Below are positions 61,706-64,000 of a stretch of DNA of 64,000 bases, one piece after another; position 1 is the first letter of the stretch, and each line of letters starts with the position of its first letter. Position numbers and translations under genes: made by a program. The notes under the pieces were generated by a model. The model ran no database searches. It was not told the origin of the DNA and saw only the letters and a program-made list of their open reading frames with translations. Source of the stretch: Acetobacteraceae bacterium AT-5844 (GTDB lineage Bacteria; Pseudomonadota; Alphaproteobacteria; Acetobacterales; Acetobacteraceae). The stretch is taken from assembly GCA_000245075.1 (NCBI GenBank), contig JH599920.1:19684-83683 (forward strand). The letters are read 5' to 3'.

Positions 61706-63122
61706 TCTTCTGGAGTTTGTCTGGGTCTGGAACACGCAGCTTCGTCAGGGTACGCCGCCGGTTCACCGCAGGATTCTGCGCTGGCTGGATACGAGGCGGG
61801 CGGAGGGAGATGAGCGGCTTCTGCTCATGGCTTTCCGGGGCTGTGGCAAATCTACGCTGGTAGGGCTCTATTGTGCGTGGGTACTGTCGCGCTGGCCCGA
61901 GACCCGCATTCTCGTGGTTGCAGCCGATCATCAGCTCGCCACGAAGATGGTGGCGACGGTGAGGCGCATCGTCGAACGGCATCCGCTCTGCACGCATCTG
62001 ATTCCGCAGCATGCGGAGGCCTGGGCGGTGGATCGCTTCACGGTGCGGCGGCAGGGCGCGTTGCGCGACCCTTCCATGCTGGCTGCTGGATTGGGTGGCA
62101 ATATCACCGGCACCCGCGCCGAGCTGATTATCTGCGACGATGTGGAGGTGGCGGGAAATTGTGATTCTCCCGGAAAACGGGAGGAACTTCGCGAAAGATT
62201 GGCCGAGACGGAGTTCATTCTGACGCCCGGCGGAACCATCCTGTATGTGGGCACGCCACATTGCGCGGAAAGCCTCTACCTGCATCCGGATGAGGGCGAG
62301 GCCTTCCTGGCGGGTTACAAGCGGTTGCGGATTCCTCTGCTGGATGGCCGCGGCCACAGTGCCTGGCCCGAGCGATTTTCGGCGACGATGATCGCGCAGA
62401 TGCGCGAGCGCGTCGGGCCGATCCATTTCGGGCGGCAGATGTTGTTGCGGCCGGTGGCGGGCGCGGCAGCGCGGCTCGACCCTTCTCTGATCATCCGCTA
62501 TCCGGAGGAAACGGATTATCGCGAGGCGAATGGGCGGCCGGTATTGTCCTTGCTCGGCCGCCGCATGGTCTCCGGTGGAGGCTTCTGGGACCCTGCTTAT
62601 GGCCGCCCCGGCAGCGGGGATGGATCGGTGCTCGCGGCCACCTATGCGGATGGGGAGGGCAACCATTATCTCCATCGGCTGACCTATCTCACACACGACC
62701 CCGGCGCTCCGGATGACCCTGCCACGCAGCAATGCAGGCAGGTGGCGCGGATTGCCCGGGAACTTCTCCTGCCGGTCCTGCGTGTGGAAACCAACGGAAT
62801 CGGGCGGTTTCTTCCCGCCTTGCTGAAGCGTGAGATGGCGCGCGCTGGTGCCGCCTGCGCGGTGGTGGAACAGCACAGCCGCCGTGCCAAGCAGGACCGT
62901 ATTCTTTCGGCACTGGACCCCGTGCTGGCGGCGCGCAAGCTGCATGCGCATGAGCGTGTGTTTCGCACCCCGTTTCCAACGGAAATGTCCGAGTGGAAGC
63001 CCGATACGCCCGGACTTCGGGATGATGCGCTGGATGCCGTGTCCGGATGCCTGCTGGCGGAGCCAGTTCGCTTGCCAGGTGCGCCGCCGGCTCCACGCGG
63101 ACCGGGCTGGCGGGGTCTCTAG
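61686..63122 (+). CDS. Phage terminase large subunit
   Basis: Packaging motor of 478 residues with complete catalytic features: Walker A AFRGCGKSTLVG (about residues 49-60), Walker B LIICDDVEVAG (147-157), and nuclease motifs GGFWDPAYGRPGSGDGS and DDALDAVSG. It resembles T7 gp19 type. The start MTEPPADLLEF at 61686 lies inside the end of the preceding gene. Having an intact motor beside an intact portal and capsid suggests that packaging could still occur. Confidence 0.9.
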   Translation: MTEPPADLLEFVWVWNTQLRQGTPPVHRRILRWLDTRRAEGDERLLLMAFRGCGKSTLVGLYCAWVLSRWPETRILVVAADHQLATKMVATVRRIVERHPLCTHLIPQHAEAWAVDRFTVRRQGALRDPSMLAAGLGGNITGTRAELIICDDVEVAGNCDSPGKREELRERLAETEFILTPGGTILYVGTPHCAESLYLHPDEGEAFLAGYKRLRIPLLDGRGHSAWPERFSATMIAQMRERVGPIHFGRQMLLRPVAGAAARLDPSLIIRYPEETDYREANGRPVLSLLGRRMVSGGGFWDPAYGRPGSGDGSVLAATYADGEGNHYLHRLTYLTHDPGAPDDPATQQCRQVARIARELLLPVLRVETNGIGRFLPALLKREMARAGAACAVVEQHSRRAKQDRILSALDPVLAARKLHAHERVFRTPFPTEMSEWKPDTPGLRDDALDAVSGCLLAEPVRLPGAPPAPRGPGWRGL

Positions 63123-63261
63123 GGCGAAGGGCTCGGCGCCTTCCGGCGCGCTTTGAAGGCAGCACCGTGCTGACGCAGGCCGGCGTTCAGGTCCTCACGG
63201 TGCTCTTCCTTTCTAAAATTGCCGCCATCTGCGTTTACCTGCTGGAAAGCGAGCCTATGTC

Positions 63262-63822
63262 ATGTTGCACCTGCACAGTGGAGCGTGCCGCTCAATGGCT
63301 CAGGTCTCGCCTTGCATCTCCCGAGGTGCCCGTCGCGCCCCGGAACGGTTTGATACGACGCTTCATCCCCTCGGGGTGTTCCGCTTCCGGGGCGGAAGGC
63401 AAGCGCCCACCACACGTGGATTGATTCACGAGACCCCGGAAGGGCGGCGCTTCATTCTCGCCCGTCCGGCAGAATGGGCCGCGCCACCCTGGCGGCTCGA
63501 AGCGTGGTTCGAATGGCAGGCCGACCTTGCCTGGTCCATCCGGCGTGCGCTGCTGGGGCAAACACCCGCCAGCTTGGCCATGGTGATTGCTGCGCTCGAT
63601 ATGCCCGGCCGCATGGTGACGTTGCACCATCTCCTTCAGCGGCTGCCCAGTCGGCAGGATGAGGAAGCGCTGGATGCGGTGGAAGCCGAGGTGTCGGCTG
63701 ATTTCCTGGATTGCTGCCGTATCCGCTCGCAGTTTCTCCTGAATGCACCGGTGGAGGAAGGAGCGCTTCCGAAAGGAATTGTGGCCTATAGACGGGGCCA
63801 ACAGCCGTATTTCGACGCTTGA
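63262..63822 (+). CDS. Unknown protein downstream of terminase
   Basis: Not recognised. The 186-residue frame has typical host-like GC-rich third codon positions in its central part (WAAPPWRLEAWFEWQADLAW to DCCRIRSQFLL), which argues for coding. The middle is helical and Trp-rich. The ATG at 63262 or 63295 may be the start. No signal peptide or membrane helix is visible, so it does not look like a holin or spanin. It may belong to the phage element or to the flanking chromosome. Confidence 0.5.
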   Translation: MLHLHSGACRSMAQVSPCISRGARRAPERFDTTLHPLGVFRFRGGRQAPTTRGLIHETPEGRRFILARPAEWAAPPWRLEAWFEWQADLAWSIRRALLGQTPASLAMVIAALDMPGRMVTLHHLLQRLPSRQDEEALDAVEAEVSADFLDCCRIRSQFLLNAPVEEGALPKGIVAYRRGQQPYFDA

Positions 63823-64000
63823 CCTAGGACTAAAAGCCGAATAAAGCTTTGCCTTGTCAGCGGCCGAATTGCGTCTGCCGCCCGGCGCCGTCCTCTCTCA
63901 ATTGCACTGTGGCCTCCTTCGCTCACGGAGAGCGGAGAGGGCTGCACGTTTCGTAACCGGTTCCCTGGGGGCGCCGGCATCCGCCTCACGGGGCCGGATG
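63823..64000. other. Non-coding sequence at the window edge
   Basis: No convincing gene or attachment site. A short imperfect hairpin (CCTCCTTCGC...GCGGAGAGG region, about 63912-63939) is present. The right border of the phage element is not defined here. Confidence 0.4.

Larger units (their letters stand above)
50671..63822 (+). mobile_element. Podovirus-type prophage or phage-derived particle cluster (right end not seen)
   Basis: The segment begins beside a shortened mprF and carries a minus-strand S24 repressor, then plus-strand genes in the T7 late order: portal, scaffold, capsid, tail tubular A, tail tubular B, internal-virion-like, tailspike, small terminase candidate, large terminase. 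Integrase, polymerase, helicase, endolysin, holin and large internal-virion proteins are absent from the visible part. The window ends 0.9 kb after the terminase, so missing genes could lie beyond it. No flanking direct repeat was found. Confidence 0.85.

Noticed and set aside
63292..63801. 169-codon minus-strand frame opposite the 63262 gene
   Set aside because: Composition is less protein-like than the plus-strand frame and the phage genes are all on the plus strand, though neither frame is certain.

Overview
The window is high-GC, densely packed alphaproteobacterial chromosome, most likely from the Acetobacteraceae (Roseomonas-like). This is inferred from several gene orders: cvpA-purF, rpsF-rpsR-DUF2232-rplI, fabD-fabG-acpP-fabF-mltG, yfgM-bamB-der, a class I lysyl-tRNA synthetase and the small usg gene. 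No search was run, so the genus is a guess. I recognised no rRNA, tRNA, CRISPR array or insertion sequence.

Layout. 1-2,910: the 3' end of pyruvate phosphate dikinase, a divergent LysE/ArgO exporter with its LysR regulator, and the YgfZ iron-sulfur repair protein. 2,996-6,712: a glycan cassette of a GT9 heptosyltransferase, a GT4 glycosyltransferase and an AsnB-type amidotransferase. 6,901-9,855: an unknown membrane protein, a TenA lacking the usual cysteine, and dihydroorotase. 9,957-13,383: envelope and ribosome assembly (YfgM-like, BamB, Der). 13,420-18,832 (mostly minus strand): a four-repeat DUF4214 protein, an SDR, purF, cvpA and radA. 19,021-26,398: an MFS transporter on the plus strand, then a minus-strand run of dnaB, alr, mlaE, mlaF and cheZ, plus cyclopropane synthase. 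26,595-28,895: the S6/S18/L9 ribosomal operon. 29,262-36,994: fatty-acid synthesis (fabD, fabG, acpP, fabF), mltG, yicC and gmk, with a DMT transporter and an SDR inserted. 37,014-41,605: an AEC transporter, usg, groESL under two CIRCE operators, a cold-shock protein and a small exported protein. 41,597-50,660: a prolyl oligopeptidase, TerB, a DinG-type helicase, lysS and an MprF-like flippase with a shortened synthase domain.

50,671 to about 63,822 is a compact podovirus-type element. It starts with an S24 self-cleaving repressor and two small genes. Portal, scaffold, capsid, tail tubular A, tail tubular B, an internal-virion-like protein, tailspike, a small terminase candidate and large terminase then follow in the order of the T7 late genes. 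No integrase, polymerase, replication, lysis or large internal-virion genes are visible. The right end is outside or at the edge of the window, so it may be a split or defective prophage, or a domesticated (gene-transfer-agent-like) particle cluster. Its control region can be read in some detail: a perfect palindrome on the rightward promoter, a degenerate copy in the repressor promoter, and a predicted leaderless repressor transcript.

The other notable observations are a CheZ phosphatase ending in two FliM-like CheY-binding peptides, the lysS-mprF pairing with a truncated synthase domain, and a hairpin over the ribosome-binding site of a small exported protein next to the cold-shock gene.
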